A stretch of 64,000 bases of DNA from CAKSFT01 sp045544615 (lineage in GTDB: Bacteria; Bacillota; Clostridia; UBA1381). The position numbers and the translations under genes were made by a program. The stretch is taken from the NCBI GenBank assembly GCA_045544615.1, contig JAZPZI010000024.1:1-64000 (forward strand), written 5' to 3'. The notes beneath the pieces were generated by a model. It had not been told where the DNA came from and did no database searches. It worked only from the letters and a program-made list of their open reading frames with translations. Positions 1 to 9,576 of this stretch are shown here, one piece after another. Numbering within the stretch: the stretch's first letter is position 1; the number at the start of each line of letters is the position of its first letter.

Positions 1-1
1 A

Positions 2-295
2 TATAAAATTGGTTTTGTTATAAGTGATGAAAAACTATACGAATTAACAAAAGACGATAGGTTTATTGATTATGGAAATGTGGACTTGTCCATAATTTGT
101 TTTGAAACAAATTGGTGGCATGTTTCGGAACTAGATATTGAAATTGACATTCGCAAAGAAAATGATGAATGGTTTGTCTGCTACGATGTTGAATATTCTA
201 ATGCGTTGGAAAATGATGAAGAATTAGGACAAAGAGTGACAAAGAAAGTTTTGTTAAGTGAAGTTTCCAAATCAGATATATATGTTGGAATATAA
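2..295 (+). CDS. Hypothetical protein, 5'-truncated by the window edge
   Basis: The reading frame is open from base 2 to a TAA at 293-295, so the gene begins before the window. A GTG at 80 could serve as an internal start, but nothing resembling a ribosome binding site precedes it and the coding frame clearly continues upstream. The visible 97 residues are acidic and rich in Trp, Tyr and Asp (for example FETNWWHVSELDIEID), with no signal peptide or membrane segment. I do not recognise a family. The sequence is more AT-rich than the neighbouring metabolic genes, as is common for accessory genes. Confidence 0.55.
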   Translation, partial: YKIGFVISDEKLYELTKDDRFIDYGNVDLSIICFETNWWHVSELDIEIDIRKENDEWFVCYDVEYSNALENDEELGQRVTKKVLLSEVSKSDIYVGI

Positions 296-358
296 AGCCT
301 GAATGTCATTATGGTTTATTTTTACTTGTGTCAAGTCCATACAATTTAAAAGATTAGT

Positions 359-386
359 TTGACGATAATAAATATTTACATATACT
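359..386 (+). promoter_or_regulatory. Putative SigA promoter of the CocE-type hydrolase
   Basis: TTGACG (359-364), a 16-bp spacer and TATACT (381-386) form a good vegetative promoter. The roughly 80-nt leader that follows contains an 8-bp hairpin, ATTCTTAC (406-413) with GTAAGAAT (427-434). It has no T-run, so it is not a terminator. Confidence 0.6.
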
Positions 387-470
387 ATCGGGAGCGAGAA
401 AATCCATTCTTACAGTCTTGACATGAGTAAGAATCATTTCGAGAGATATTAAAACGAAAGGAAGAGTATT

Positions 471-2045
471 ATGATAAAGTATGTAGCAGATTATAAATAT
501 ATAGAATCAGACAATGTAAAATTGTTTACTGTGATTTTATTGCCTAACTCAATGGATAAGTTTCCAACTGTTATTATCCGCTCTCCCTATGTTGATAAAT
601 ATGAGAATGAAAAAGAAGAAAATATTGCAATAGCATACTTAAATGAGAATAAAGAATGGTTGAAAAGAGGTTATGCAGTTGTTATCCAGCATTGCAGAGG
701 AAGAGGCAAAAGCGAAGGTGACTGTATTCCCTATATAAACGAAAGGGAAGATGGACTTGGCTTGCAGGAATGGGTGAGAAAACAGAGCTTTTATAACGGA
801 GAATTATTCCTTAAAGGTGGAAGTTATCTTACCTCTGTTCATTATGCTACTGCACCTTTTGCTGAAGATATCAAAGGAGCAATCTTTGGGATTCAGGATA
901 GTGAAAGATACAACATTTGTTACCGCAACGGATTTTTAAAAAAAGCTCTACATGGCTCTTGGTATGTGGGAATGTATAAAGCAAAATCACACATAAAAAA
1001 GAATTATACAACAGGTTCTTTTGATATTCTTCCTATGAAAGATTTTACAAAGACAGTTTTCGGTGAGCCGGCAGAAGATTTTGATGAAATGCTTAAAGCT
1101 CCAAATCGTGACCATGAATTCTGGAACACAAGATTTGGCGGAAATGATGCCAGAAATGCAACAAATAATGTAAAATTCCCTGTTTTGTTTACAACCGGGT
1201 TTTATGATATTTATACCGGTGGAATTTTTGATATGTGGAAAAACATGAGTGAAGACAGCAGAAATATGTCTGCACTTGTTGTCTCGCCGTATAATCATAG
1301 TGATGGTTATGATGCCGAAAATTCAATAGTGTTTCGGGAAGGGAAACGAACGGAAAAGTTTGGCGATTTGTACGAAATAGAGTGGTTTGATTATGTTCGC
1401 AAAAAGACTGCAAAATGTCCTTTTGATACAGGAAAAATAACTTACTACAATTTATTTGAAAACGAGTGGAAAACGGATGGATTTTTCACATCAGATTATA
1501 CCGCAGAAATCAAATTGGGTAATAATGAGGTTTCGTATGTTTATAATCCCTATGATGCACCAAAGTTTAAAGGTGGTTTGTCAAGGGCGTTTGGTGGAAC
1601 CGTTTTTCAGGACAAGCCGAATTCGCGCCATGATATTATATCCGTTTATACCGAACCGTTTGAAGAGGATGTTTTCGTAAAGGGGAAAATGTCTGCAAAA
1701 CTCACAGTAAAATCAGATTGCGAGGATACCTGTTTTTATATTCGCATCAGCATTGAAAAAGAGCGGGGAGATTACGGTTTAAGGGATGATATAACCTCTT
1801 TGTGTTATCAACTTGGTGATTATAAACCAGCTACTGTTGCCGAACTCGATTTTGAGTTTGATGAACATGCCTTTTTAATTAAAAAAGGTGAGCGTTTAAG
1901 GGTTGATATTTCTTCTGCCGACAATGAACACTATGTACGCCATACCAATCAAAAAGGATTGTATAGTGAACAAACAACGGCAAAAGTTGCACACAATACT
2001 GTGTATTTGCAAAAGTCATTCCTGAGCTTGCCGGTCGATAAATGA
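471..2045 (+). CDS. CocE/NonD-type serine hydrolase (X-Pro dipeptidyl-peptidase S15 family)
   Basis: This 524-residue protein has the order of a CocE/S15 hydrolase: an alpha/beta-hydrolase domain in the first two thirds and a C-terminal jelly-roll region (about 340-520). Residues 74-83 (HCRGRGKSEG) match the family's oxyanion/RGxGxSEG strand. The nucleophile is probably Ser118 in KGGSYLTS, the acid Asp246 in GFYDIYTGG and the base His276 in SPYNHSDG. Family members cleave esters, amides or X-Pro dipeptides; the substrate here is unknown. No signal peptide is visible, so it should act in the cytoplasm. AAAGGAAG lies just before the ATG. The nitrilase-GDPD gene starts 124 bp downstream in the same direction and may be co-transcribed. 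Family assignment is solid; the activity is inferred. Confidence 0.85.
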   Translation: MIKYVADYKYIESDNVKLFTVILLPNSMDKFPTVIIRSPYVDKYENEKEENIAIAYLNENKEWLKRGYAVVIQHCRGRGKSEGDCIPYINEREDGLGLQEWVRKQSFYNGELFLKGGSYLTSVHYATAPFAEDIKGAIFGIQDSERYNICYRNGFLKKALHGSWYVGMYKAKSHIKKNYTTGSFDILPMKDFTKTVFGEPAEDFDEMLKAPNRDHEFWNTRFGGNDARNATNNVKFPVLFTTGFYDIYTGGIFDMWKNMSEDSRNMSALVVSPYNHSDGYDAENSIVFREGKRTEKFGDLYEIEWFDYVRKKTAKCPFDTGKITYYNLFENEWKTDGFFTSDYTAEIKLGNNEVSYVYNPYDAPKFKGGLSRAFGGTVFQDKPNSRHDIISVYTEPFEEDVFVKGKMSAKLTVKSDCEDTCFYIRISIEKERGDYGLRDDITSLCYQLGDYKPATVAELDFEFDEHAFLIKKGERLRVDISSADNEHYVRHTNQKGLYSEQTTAKVAHNTVYLQKSFLSLPVDK

Positions 2046-2169
2046 TTTTTGCCTTTTTAAGAATTACTACTTCTACATTCGAAAATACAAAACGCAAGCA
2101 TATTGTGCATGTGGTGCATGTGCCTGAATACAGAACCTGACAGATTAAATTTATATAGGAGAAATTACT

Positions 2170-3771
2170 ATGAAAGCATGTATTATTCAACCGCCATACT
2201 CAAGAGATTTATCATATTCTGATGAGTATTTTCAATATAAACTCAGAATGTTAGATAACTGTGATGAGACTATCGACATAATAGTTCTTCCTGAATATAG
2301 CGACGTGCCCTGCGCGACATCGACTAAAGAGGAAACCTTTTACTATCATAAAAAGTACATAACCGAGCTTTTGGATAAGTGCATCGAAACTGCAAAGCGA
2401 TGCAGTGCAATTGTGTTTGTGAATGCACTTTATGATATAGGCGGCAATTACAGGAATACAACGTATGCCTACAATCAAAAGGGCGAGCTTGTCGGACAAT
2501 ACTTCAAAAAGCATCTGCCGCCGCTCGAACTTGAGGTTTTAGAGCTTGACTCTGATTATACATTCGAGTTTTCCGAACCGTATGTTATTGAAATAGACGG
2601 ACTCCGCTACGGATTTTTAACCTGTTATGATTTCTATTTTTATGAGGCTTTTTCGAATATCGCACTCGAGGATGTCGATATAATCATAGGCTGTTCCTTG
2701 CAAAGAAGTGACAGTCACGATGCAATCGAGACAATGTGCAGATTTCTTGCCTATAACACCAATGCCTATGTAATCCGCTCGTCGGTAAGTTTTTCGGAGG
2801 ATTCCGAGATCTGCGGTGCGAGTATGGTAGTGTCGCCTTACGGAAAGGTTCTGGCGAATATGAAGGGCAGATTTGGTATGGAAACGGTTGAGTTTGACCC
2901 GAAGGATAAGTATTATAAGCCGGCAGGGTTCGGAAATCCCGATGCTTCACATTATCATTATATCGAATACGGAAGAAAACCCTGGCAGTATCGCCCGGCA
3001 GGAAGCTTTATTATAAAGGATGACAAGTCACTTTCATACCCAAGAGTTTGTGCCCACAGAGGGTTTTCGGCTGTTGCGCCTGAAAACAGTATGCCGGCGT
3101 TCGGTGCGGCGGTTGCTATGGGTGCAGATGAGATTGAGTTTGATTTGTGGCCGACAAAAGACGGGGAGATTGTATCCTGCCACGACAGAGGTTTAGAGAG
3201 AATCAGCACAGGCACAGGTCTTGTTACAGACTATACTCTGGAAGAACTTTCGGATGTTGATTTCGGGATAAAGTTTGGTGAGAGCTTCAAGGGACTCCGA
3301 ATTGTGAGATTTGAAGAAATCCTCAAAAAGTTTTCGAATCAGGTTATAATGAACATCCACATCAAGCCTTTATCTTACACCGAGGAATACCCTGCTGATG
3401 TAATGGAGAAAATCATATCACTTATCAGAAAATACCGGGCTGGAAAGCACGTTTACCTGATGCTTGAGACCGACATTATGATAAAGCAGTTCAAGAAATA
3501 TGCAAGCGATATTCCGGTATGTGTCGGACATTTAAAGGAAAGACCGTGGGAGATAGTTGACCGTGCTATTGAACTCGGATGCGAGAAGGTTCAGTTATAT
3601 AAGCCGTATTTTAATGAAGAAATGATAAAAAAGGCACACGAACACGGTATCCGCTGTAATGTTTTCTGGTCGGACGATGAGACCGAGGCAGAAAAGTTTT
3701 TGGCAATGGGTGTAGATACTGTGCTCACTAACGAGTACGGCCGTATTTCGAAAATTATAAGAAAGGAATGA
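2170..3771 (+). CDS. Nitrilase (C-N hydrolase)-glycerophosphodiester phosphodiesterase fusion
   Basis: Two enzymes are joined in one 533-residue chain. Residues 1-270 are a carbon-nitrogen hydrolase with the full catalytic set: Glu42 in VLPEY, Lys113/114 in YFKKH and Cys152 in LTCYD. Residues 292-533 are a GDPD-type TIM barrel: His296-Arg297 in AHRGF, Glu305 in PENS, Glu323 and Asp325 in EIEFD and His338 in SCHD. Both active sites look intact. Nitrilases cleave amides or nitriles; GDPD enzymes release sn-glycerol 3-phosphate from glycerophosphodiesters. The fusion might act on a headgroup carrying both bonds, but that is inference. There is no signal peptide. AGGAG precedes the ATG. The aldo/keto reductase follows within a few bases, so the two form one unit. 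Confidence 0.85.
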   Translation: MKACIIQPPYSRDLSYSDEYFQYKLRMLDNCDETIDIIVLPEYSDVPCATSTKEETFYYHKKYITELLDKCIETAKRCSAIVFVNALYDIGGNYRNTTYAYNQKGELVGQYFKKHLPPLELEVLELDSDYTFEFSEPYVIEIDGLRYGFLTCYDFYFYEAFSNIALEDVDIIIGCSLQRSDSHDAIETMCRFLAYNTNAYVIRSSVSFSEDSEICGASMVVSPYGKVLANMKGRFGMETVEFDPKDKYYKPAGFGNPDASHYHYIEYGRKPWQYRPAGSFIIKDDKSLSYPRVCAHRGFSAVAPENSMPAFGAAVAMGADEIEFDLWPTKDGEIVSCHDRGLERISTGTGLVTDYTLEELSDVDFGIKFGESFKGLRIVRFEEILKKFSNQVIMNIHIKPLSYTEEYPADVMEKIISLIRKYRAGKHVYLMLETDIMIKQFKKYASDIPVCVGHLKERPWEIVDRAIELGCEKVQLYKPYFNEEMIKKAHEHGIRCNVFWSDDETEAEKFLAMGVDTVLTNEYGRISKIIRKE

Positions 3772-3776
3772 AAGTT

Positions 3777-4769
3777 ATGGAATATGTTGCAGCGAAAGAA
3801 AGATATGAAAAAATCGAGTACAGAAATTCAGGCGAGAGCGGACTGAAGCTTCCGGCGGTGTCACTTGGTTTGTGGCATAATTTTGGTAACATTTCAAGCT
3901 TTGATAATATGCGGAAAATGTGTTTTACCGCATTTGATAACGGCATAACACACTTTGATATTGCAAATAACTATGGCCCGGAGGAGGGAAGTGCCGAGAC
4001 GAATTTCGGCAAAATCCTGAATGCTGAGATGAAAGCATACCGTGACGAAATGGTAATCAGCACCAAAGCCGGCTATTATATGTGGCCGGGCCCGTACGGG
4101 GATTTTGGCAGCCGAAAATACCTTATCTCGAGCATTGACCAGAGCCTGAAGCGACTTGGCGTTGACTATGTCGATATCTTCTATCATCACAGAATGGACC
4201 CTGATACGCCACTTTATGAGACAATGTGGGCACTCGACCAGATTGTAAAAAGCGGTAAGGCTTTGTATGTCGGACTTTCGAATTATGACGGAAAGACTAT
4301 GAAAAAGGCGACGGAAATTTTAGAGAGTCTGCATTGTCCGTTTATTATAAACCAGAACAGATACTCGATTTTGGATAGAACCATAGAGAAAAATGGGATT
4401 TTAGATGCGGCAATAGCAGAGAAAAAGGGAATGATAATCTTCAGCCCACTTGCACAGGGACTCTTATCAGGCCGATATCTTGACGGAATACCTGATGACA
4501 GCCGTGTTAAAACCGACGGAAGATTTTTAAAAGAAAGCTCTGTTTCTCCCGAGATGATGGATAAGATTAAGGCACTTGATGTGATTGCAAGAGGAAGAGG
4601 TCAGTCGCTTGCCCAGATGGCACTTTCGTGGGTGTACAGTAAAAAGGGAATTACAAGCGTGCTGATTGGTGCATCAAAGCCCGAACAGATAACAGAAAAC
4701 ATAAAAATGCTTGAGAACACCGAATTTACAAAAGATGAACTAAAGAGAATTGACGAGATAGTTCTATAA
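3777..4769 (+). CDS. Aldo/keto reductase, YghZ-like (AKR14-type)
   Basis: NAD(P)H-dependent aldehyde or ketone reductase of the AKR superfamily, TIM-barrel fold. The N-terminus (RYEKIEYRNSGESGLKLPA, then SLGLWHNFG) closely resembles YghZ, an L-glyceraldehyde 3-phosphate reductase. The catalytic tetrad is visible: Asp in FDIANNYG, Tyr of that motif, Lys in STKAGY and His in FYHHRMD. I chose the ATG at 3777 because AAAGGA (3762-3767) sits 9 bp before it. An in-frame ATG at 3768 overlaps the previous stop but abuts the ribosome binding site. The gene is translationally close to the nitrilase-GDPD gene, so the reductase may act on a product of that enzyme. Confidence 0.87.
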   Translation: MEYVAAKERYEKIEYRNSGESGLKLPAVSLGLWHNFGNISSFDNMRKMCFTAFDNGITHFDIANNYGPEEGSAETNFGKILNAEMKAYRDEMVISTKAGYYMWPGPYGDFGSRKYLISSIDQSLKRLGVDYVDIFYHHRMDPDTPLYETMWALDQIVKSGKALYVGLSNYDGKTMKKATEILESLHCPFIINQNRYSILDRTIEKNGILDAAIAEKKGMIIFSPLAQGLLSGRYLDGIPDDSRVKTDGRFLKESSVSPEMMDKIKALDVIARGRGQSLAQMALSWVYSKKGITSVLIGASKPEQITENIKMLENTEFTKDELKRIDEIVL

Positions 4770-4772
4770 CTA

Positions 4773-4800
4773 AAAAGCTGTGATGAAAATCACAGCTTTT
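4773..4800. terminator. Bidirectional intrinsic terminator between the AKR and AraC genes
   Basis: A perfect 12-bp stem, AAAAGCTGTGAT / ATCACAGCTTTT, with a GAAA loop lies between convergent genes. It is bordered by A- and T-runs, so it can end transcription from both sides. The stop codon of the AraC gene is inside the stem. Confidence 0.85.
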
Positions 4801-5563
4801 CTATTGTTTTGTTGAGCCTGGAAGGAGAAATACCGAATCGTCTTGTGAATGCCCGGCTGAAATATAGAGGATCGGTGTACCCGACCGAACGGGCAACATC
4901 TGCTATAGTATCAAAGTTCCCACTATCAATGATGGCTTCTGCTTGCGAGAGCCGTTTCCCGATAATGTATTTTTGAGGGCTTGTACCAAAACGAGATTCG
5001 AATATCTTTCGAAAATATGTATCGGATATGCCGCATAGAAGATGTAATTTGTCAGCTTTTAGCGAGGTGTCAAAAATGTGTTTATTGAGATAATCGGTTG
5101 CGGGTTTTATGATCTCAAACTTTTTCTTTGCAGAATAGCTCTGGTTTTCGATATTTGCGATATATGCCAGAAAACTGTAAAAAATCGAATAGCATTTGTA
5201 ATGTTCCGATTCGGTTCCTATGTCCCATAAATTTTTGTAGTGGATTAACATATATTCTTTCTCGTAAAAGTCAAAAAAAGAGAAGACCTCGGGCTTTGGA
5301 TTTTTTATATCTGCGGTGAAGACGATAGAGAAATATCTTGTCTTTTCATTTGTATCGAATGTAATGTGATAGGTTTCGCCGATGGGTATAAAAATCACTT
5401 CACCCTCGTTTACGGTTAACGTTTTTTCGGCGAAATGATAGTTCGCAGTACCGCTTTGCCTGAATGTGAAAATGTGAGTGGTTCTTGTTCGTTGCTTTGT
5501 TGCAGTGCTCGCGGTGCCTTGATAAACACCGTTTAGTTTTAAATTTTCTATATTGCCAATCAT
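4790..5563 (-). CDS. AraC-family transcriptional regulator
   Basis: An N-terminal cupin-like sensing domain (about residues 10-120) is followed by the C-terminal double helix-turn-helix of the AraC family. The second helix pair is clear: TIADVARSVGYTDPLYFSRA, followed by FTRRFGISPS. Such proteins usually sense a sugar or related metabolite. I chose the ATG at 5563, which has GGGCGG 8 nt upstream and the usual domain start. An ATG at 5608 would add 15 residues but has no ribosome binding site. It is convergent with the hydrolase/nitrilase/AKR unit and divergent from the MATE gene, so either could be its target. The ligand is unknown. Confidence 0.85.
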   Translation of the reverse strand: MIGNIENLKLNGVYQGTASTATKQRTRTTHIFTFRQSGTANYHFAEKTLTVNEGEVIFIPIGETYHITFDTNEKTRYFSIVFTADIKNPKPEVFSFFDFYEKEYMLIHYKNLWDIGTESEHYKCYSIFYSFLAYIANIENQSYSAKKKFEIIKPATDYLNKHIFDTSLKADKLHLLCGISDTYFRKIFESRFGTSPQKYIIGKRLSQAEAIIDSGNFDTIADVARSVGYTDPLYFSRAFTRRFGISPSRLNKTIEKL

Positions 5564-5678
5564 TTTAAAATACCGCCCGTTAGTGAAATCTTTTAAATAT
5601 ATTATCATAATGAAAAAAAGAATTCAATATAAATCAGTAATTTAGTTCGGAAAAATCCATATTATTCTATTTATTCCA

Positions 5679-5706
5679 TTTACAAATATCTATAACAGTA
5701 TATAAT
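5679..5706 (+). promoter_or_regulatory. Promoter of the MATE gene
   Basis: TTTACA (5679-5684), a 16-bp spacer and a perfect TATAAT (5701-5706). Transcription should begin near 5713, which excludes the ATG at 5713 as translation start and supports the one at 5728. Confidence 0.75.
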
Positions 5707-5727
5707 GTGTAAATGGGGGCGAGAAAA

Positions 5728-7089
5728 ATGTCATTAAAAACAAAAAATATTGATATGTGTTCGGGTCCGCTATTTGCAAATATATGGAAATTTGCGTTTC
5801 CATTTATGCTGACAGCAATTATTCAGCATCTTTATAATGCAGCAGATGTTATCGTGGTCGGAAGATATGCAGGCAGAGAGGCACTGGCGGGTGTTGGAAC
5901 GACAGGCTCCCTTACTTCTCTGATGATCAATTTCATTGTTGGATTGGCAACAGGTGTAAGCGTGGCTGTTGGACGGGCACTCGGTGCAAAAAATGAAAAG
6001 GCAGTTCACGAGACTGTACATACTGCAATGGTAATGTGTTTTATATGTGGTACGCTGATTTCGGTTGTGGGTGTTGTTTTTGCGGAATTCTTTTTAGAGC
6101 TTATCGATGTTCCGCCTGATGTTATGCCACAGGCAAAGATTTATATGCAAATAACTTTTTCCGGAAAGCTTGCAGCATTGATATATAACTTTGGCTCAGC
6201 AATATTGAGGGCAAACGGTGACACTAAAAGACCTCTTATGATTGTTACCATATCGGGTATAGTGAATGTTCTTTTAAATCTTTTCTTTGTTATAAAGCTT
6301 GGTATGCAGGCAGACGGAGTTGCACTGGCTACTGTGGTAGCGCAGGTGATAAATGCTGTATGTATAATTGCGATTCTTGCAAAAGAGGAAAACAGTACGA
6401 AATTGATTTTTAATAAATTAAAAATTTATAAAAAACAGTTTGTTGAAATTATAAGAGTAGGTATTCCGGCGGGAATACAAAGCGTTGTTTTCTCGCTTTC
6501 TAATGTATTGGTGCAGTCGGGTGTCAATAGTTTTAATGCTGCAGCAATTGCGGGTAGTGCGGCATCTGCAAACATTGGAAATTTCTATTATTCTGCCCTG
6601 GAGGCATTTAGCCATGCCTCGTTGAATTTTGTCAGTCAGAATGCTGGTGCAAAAAAATATAAGAGAATAAACAAGATTGTAGCATATTGCCTATTAGACA
6701 TTTTGATAGTTTGGGGAATAGAGGCATTCGTTACATTTGCGGTAGGAGAAAAACTGATTGGGATTTATGCACCGGGTGATTTTGAGGCAATCAAGATGGG
6801 AATAATTCGATTATCAATTGTTGGCGGTACATACGGACTATGCGGCCTTATGAGTGTTATGAGCGGTGCCCTCCGAGGACTTGGGAACGCATTTGGTGCA
6901 ATGATTATTTCGATTGTGGGTGTTTGCGGAATCAGAATACTCTGGGTTTTGACGGTGTTTGAATATTCTCATACTTTCCAGACACTTTTCATATCCTATC
7001 CGGTTTCGTGGATTGGCACGTTTTTAATGCATTCGTTGATGTATATCTATGTAAAACGGCGTTTGGATAATAAGAAGGTTATGAGATAA
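5728..7089 (+). CDS. MATE-family multidrug/metabolite exporter
   Basis: Integral membrane protein of about 453 residues with twelve predicted hydrophobic segments. The family hallmark is at the N-terminus (KFAFPFMLTAIIQHLYNAAD, then VIVVGRYAG) and is echoed in the second half (EIIRVGIPAGIQSVVFSLSN), consistent with the internal pseudo-repeat of MATE transporters. These export cationic drugs or metabolites in exchange for Na+ or H+. The ATG at 5728 is preceded by GGGGGCG (5715-5721). The in-frame ATG at 5713 lies at the predicted transcription start and contains that ribosome binding site, so I rejected it. It stands alone between its own promoter and terminator, divergent from the AraC regulator. 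Confidence 0.88.
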   Translation: MSLKTKNIDMCSGPLFANIWKFAFPFMLTAIIQHLYNAADVIVVGRYAGREALAGVGTTGSLTSLMINFIVGLATGVSVAVGRALGAKNEKAVHETVHTAMVMCFICGTLISVVGVVFAEFFLELIDVPPDVMPQAKIYMQITFSGKLAALIYNFGSAILRANGDTKRPLMIVTISGIVNVLLNLFFVIKLGMQADGVALATVVAQVINAVCIIAILAKEENSTKLIFNKLKIYKKQFVEIIRVGIPAGIQSVVFSLSNVLVQSGVNSFNAAAIAGSAASANIGNFYYSALEAFSHASLNFVSQNAGAKKYKRINKIVAYCLLDILIVWGIEAFVTFAVGEKLIGIYAPGDFEAIKMGIIRLSIVGGTYGLCGLMSVMSGALRGLGNAFGAMIISIVGVCGIRILWVLTVFEYSHTFQTLFISYPVSWIGTFLMHSLMYIYVKRRLDNKKVMR

Positions 7090-7115
7090 AAGAGCGGAAT
7101 TTCCGCTCTTTTTTT
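7090..7115 (+). terminator. Intrinsic terminator after the MATE gene
   Basis: Stem AAGAGCGGA / TCCGCTCTT with a three-base loop and a run of T's, starting directly at the stop codon. Confidence 0.85.
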
Positions 7116-7124
7116 ACTACCGTA

Positions 7125-7153
7125 TTGCGTTTTTGTAAAATTTTTGGTATAAT
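7125..7153 (+). promoter_or_regulatory. Promoter of mutS2
   Basis: TTGCGT (7125-7130), a 17-bp spacer and TATAAT (7148-7153), 35 bp before the mutS2 ATG. Confidence 0.7.
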
Positions 7154-7187
7154 AGAATGTAACTAATATTTTTCAAAAGGTGAGATA

Positions 7188-9566
7188 ATGAAAAAAGCTT
7201 TTAAAGTTTTGGAATTTGATAAAATTTTAAATAAACTGGCGACCTATACAAGCTCGGATGCGGTATCAGAGATGATTTTTGCACTCGAACCGGCAAAGTT
7301 GGCAAAAGAAGCACAAGCCTTGCAACAGGAAACCACCGAGGCGGTTTCTGCACTTTTGCGACGTGGAAACCCGAGCGTCAATCTCTCGGTTGCAAATATA
7401 ACAGGAAGCATTAAGCGGGCTGATATCGGCGGCGTGCTGAACCCCAAGGACCTGATGGAGATTTCAAGAGTTCTCTATGTTTCCCGTAAAATGCGGACAT
7501 ACCTAGACGATGTGGGTGAGGATGCCAAGATTTTAGCAGGAATAAAGTCGGGACTCATAACCCACAAAGAAGTGGAGGACAAGATAAATACCGCAATCCT
7601 CTCGGAAAACGAGATAGCTGACTCAGCATCAGCAGAACTTGCATCAATCAGACGTAAGCAAAAGTCGTTAAATGCAAACATCCGTGAGAACTTAAACAAG
7701 ATGATACATTCCGAGCACTACAAGAAATTCTTACAGGATTCGCTTGTTACAATGCGTGCCGACAGATATGTTATCCCGGTAAAGGCAGAGTACCGCTCGG
7801 AGGTCTCGGGCATTATCCATGACACGTCGTCGAGTGGCTCAACTCTGTTTATTGAGCCGATGGCGATTGTCAATATGAACAACGAAATCCGAGACCTGCA
7901 AAACAAAGAAGAACAGGAAATCCAGAGGATTTTATCCGAGCTCTCGGCAGCAGTGGCAGAGATTGGCGAGGATTTAAAAACCGACTATATACTTATAAAT
8001 AAACTCGATTTCATATTCGCAAAAGGTAAGCTTTCGCTCGACTATAACGGCACAGAGCCAAAGCTCAACGATGACGGCATAATCGAGTTCATATCGGCAC
8101 GCCATCCGCTTATCCCGAAAGAGACTGTTGTTGCAAACGATATCGCACTCGGCGGTGAGTTTGATACACTCGTTATCACAGGCCCGAACACAGGCGGTAA
8201 AACAGTAACCTTAAAGACTATCGGACTCTTCTCGGTTATGGCGGCATCAGGTTTGCATCTCCCGTGCCGTGACGGAAGCCGTGCGGCGGTGTTTTCGAAG
8301 ATATTTGCAGATATTGGTGATGAGCAGAGCATAGAGCAGAGCCTCTCGACCTTCTCGTCGCATATGGTGAATATAGTAGAAATCCTGAATAAAGTTGACG
8401 AAAACTCACTTGCATTATTCGACGAACTTGGTGCCGGTACCGACCCGACCGAGGGTGCGGCACTTGCGATTTCGATACTCGAGCACCTTCGTGCAATGGG
8501 TGCAAAAACTGTTGCGACCACTCACTATAGCGAACTGAAGCTCTTCGCGCTCACAACCGAGAGAATCGAAAACGCATCCTGCGAATTTAATGTTGAATCG
8601 CTAAAGCCTACCTATAAGCTTTTAATTGGCATACCGGGCAAATCAAATGCGTTTGCGATTTCGAGACGACTCGGACTTCACGAGGCAGTAATTGAGCGTG
8701 CAGGTGAACTCTTATCGGATGAAAATGTCAAGTTTGAAGATGTCTTAACCGACCTTGAGGAGAGTAGAGTCAGAGCACAGTCCGACCGTGAATATGCCCT
8801 AAGACTCAAAAAGGAAATCAAAGCACTCCGTACCGAGGTCGACCGAGAGAGAAAGAACTTGAAGGAAAAGAAAGCAAAGGTTATGGAGGATGCCCGCAGA
8901 GAGGCCAAGATTATTGTAATGGAGGCTCGTGAGGAGGCAAACGAAATAATAAAAGAGCTTGAAAAACTCAAAAAGCACGCCGAAAAAGCAACAGACAAAA
9001 AGGTTGCCGATGCCCGGGAAAAACTAAAAAAGCGAGAGGACACACTCGACTCACAGATGGCGAAGGCGGCGAAGCCTAAACAGATTTTCCGAAAGGAAAT
9101 CAAGAACCTTAAAATCGGTGATACAGTAAAGATTGACGATATGGACCAGGAGGCAAGCGTAATGCGACTGCCTGATAAAAATGGAATGGTTCGTGTTCAG
9201 GCAGGTATAATCAATATGGATGTCCATATCACAAACCTGACCCTGGTGAGCGACAAGACCTCAAAAGAGCTTGCCGATAAGTATGTCAAATCAAGCTCGG
9301 TATTTGTATCAAAAACCAAGGACGCCACAACCCAGGTCGATGTCCGTGGCGAAACACTTGACGAAGCACTCGGCAATGTCGGAAAATTCCTCGACGATTG
9401 CTACCTTGCAGGAATTTCGCCTGTTACGGTAATCCACGGCAAGGGAACGGGAGTCTTGAGAAAAGGCATACACGAGATGCTCAAAAAACACCGATATGTA
9501 AAATCCTACCGACTCGGCACATTCGGCGAGGGCGAGGACGGCATAACGGTTGTCGAGCTGAAATAA
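7188..9566 (+). CDS. mutS2: MutS2, recombination/ribosome-rescue ATPase with Smr nuclease domain
   Basis: Full-length MutS2 (792 residues). It has the MutS core and clamp-like region, then the ABC-type ATPase with Walker A GPNTGGKT and Walker B LFDELGAGTDP. A long charged coiled coil (about 520-635) follows, then a KOW-like beta segment (KIGDTVKIDDMDQEASVMRL) and a C-terminal Smr domain with DVRGETLDEA and HGKGTGVLRKG. MutS2 lacks the mismatch-recognition domain. It is known for suppressing homologous recombination and, in Bacillus, for resolving collided ribosomes. AAAGGTGA precedes the ATG. It leads a tight unit with ybaK and the DUF1015 gene. Confidence 0.95.
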   Translation: MKKAFKVLEFDKILNKLATYTSSDAVSEMIFALEPAKLAKEAQALQQETTEAVSALLRRGNPSVNLSVANITGSIKRADIGGVLNPKDLMEISRVLYVSRKMRTYLDDVGEDAKILAGIKSGLITHKEVEDKINTAILSENEIADSASAELASIRRKQKSLNANIRENLNKMIHSEHYKKFLQDSLVTMRADRYVIPVKAEYRSEVSGIIHDTSSSGSTLFIEPMAIVNMNNEIRDLQNKEEQEIQRILSELSAAVAEIGEDLKTDYILINKLDFIFAKGKLSLDYNGTEPKLNDDGIIEFISARHPLIPKETVVANDIALGGEFDTLVITGPNTGGKTVTLKTIGLFSVMAASGLHLPCRDGSRAAVFSKIFADIGDEQSIEQSLSTFSSHMVNIVEILNKVDENSLALFDELGAGTDPTEGAALAISILEHLRAMGAKTVATTHYSELKLFALTTERIENASCEFNVESLKPTYKLLIGIPGKSNAFAISRRLGLHEAVIERAGELLSDENVKFEDVLTDLEESRVRAQSDREYALRLKKEIKALRTEVDRERKNLKEKKAKVMEDARREAKIIVMEAREEANEIIKELEKLKKHAEKATDKKVADAREKLKKREDTLDSQMAKAAKPKQIFRKEIKNLKIGDTVKIDDMDQEASVMRLPDKNGMVRVQAGIINMDVHITNLTLVSDKTSKELADKYVKSSSVFVSKTKDATTQVDVRGETLDEALGNVGKFLDDCYLAGISPVTVIHGKGTGVLRKGIHEMLKKHRYVKSYRLGTFGEGEDGITVVELK

Positions 9567-9576
9567 GGAGTAGATT

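Noticed and set aside
8042..8521. Minus-strand frame opposite the mutS2 ATPase domain
   Set aside because: Ser/Pro-rich shadow frame with no start signals, opposite conserved Walker motifs.
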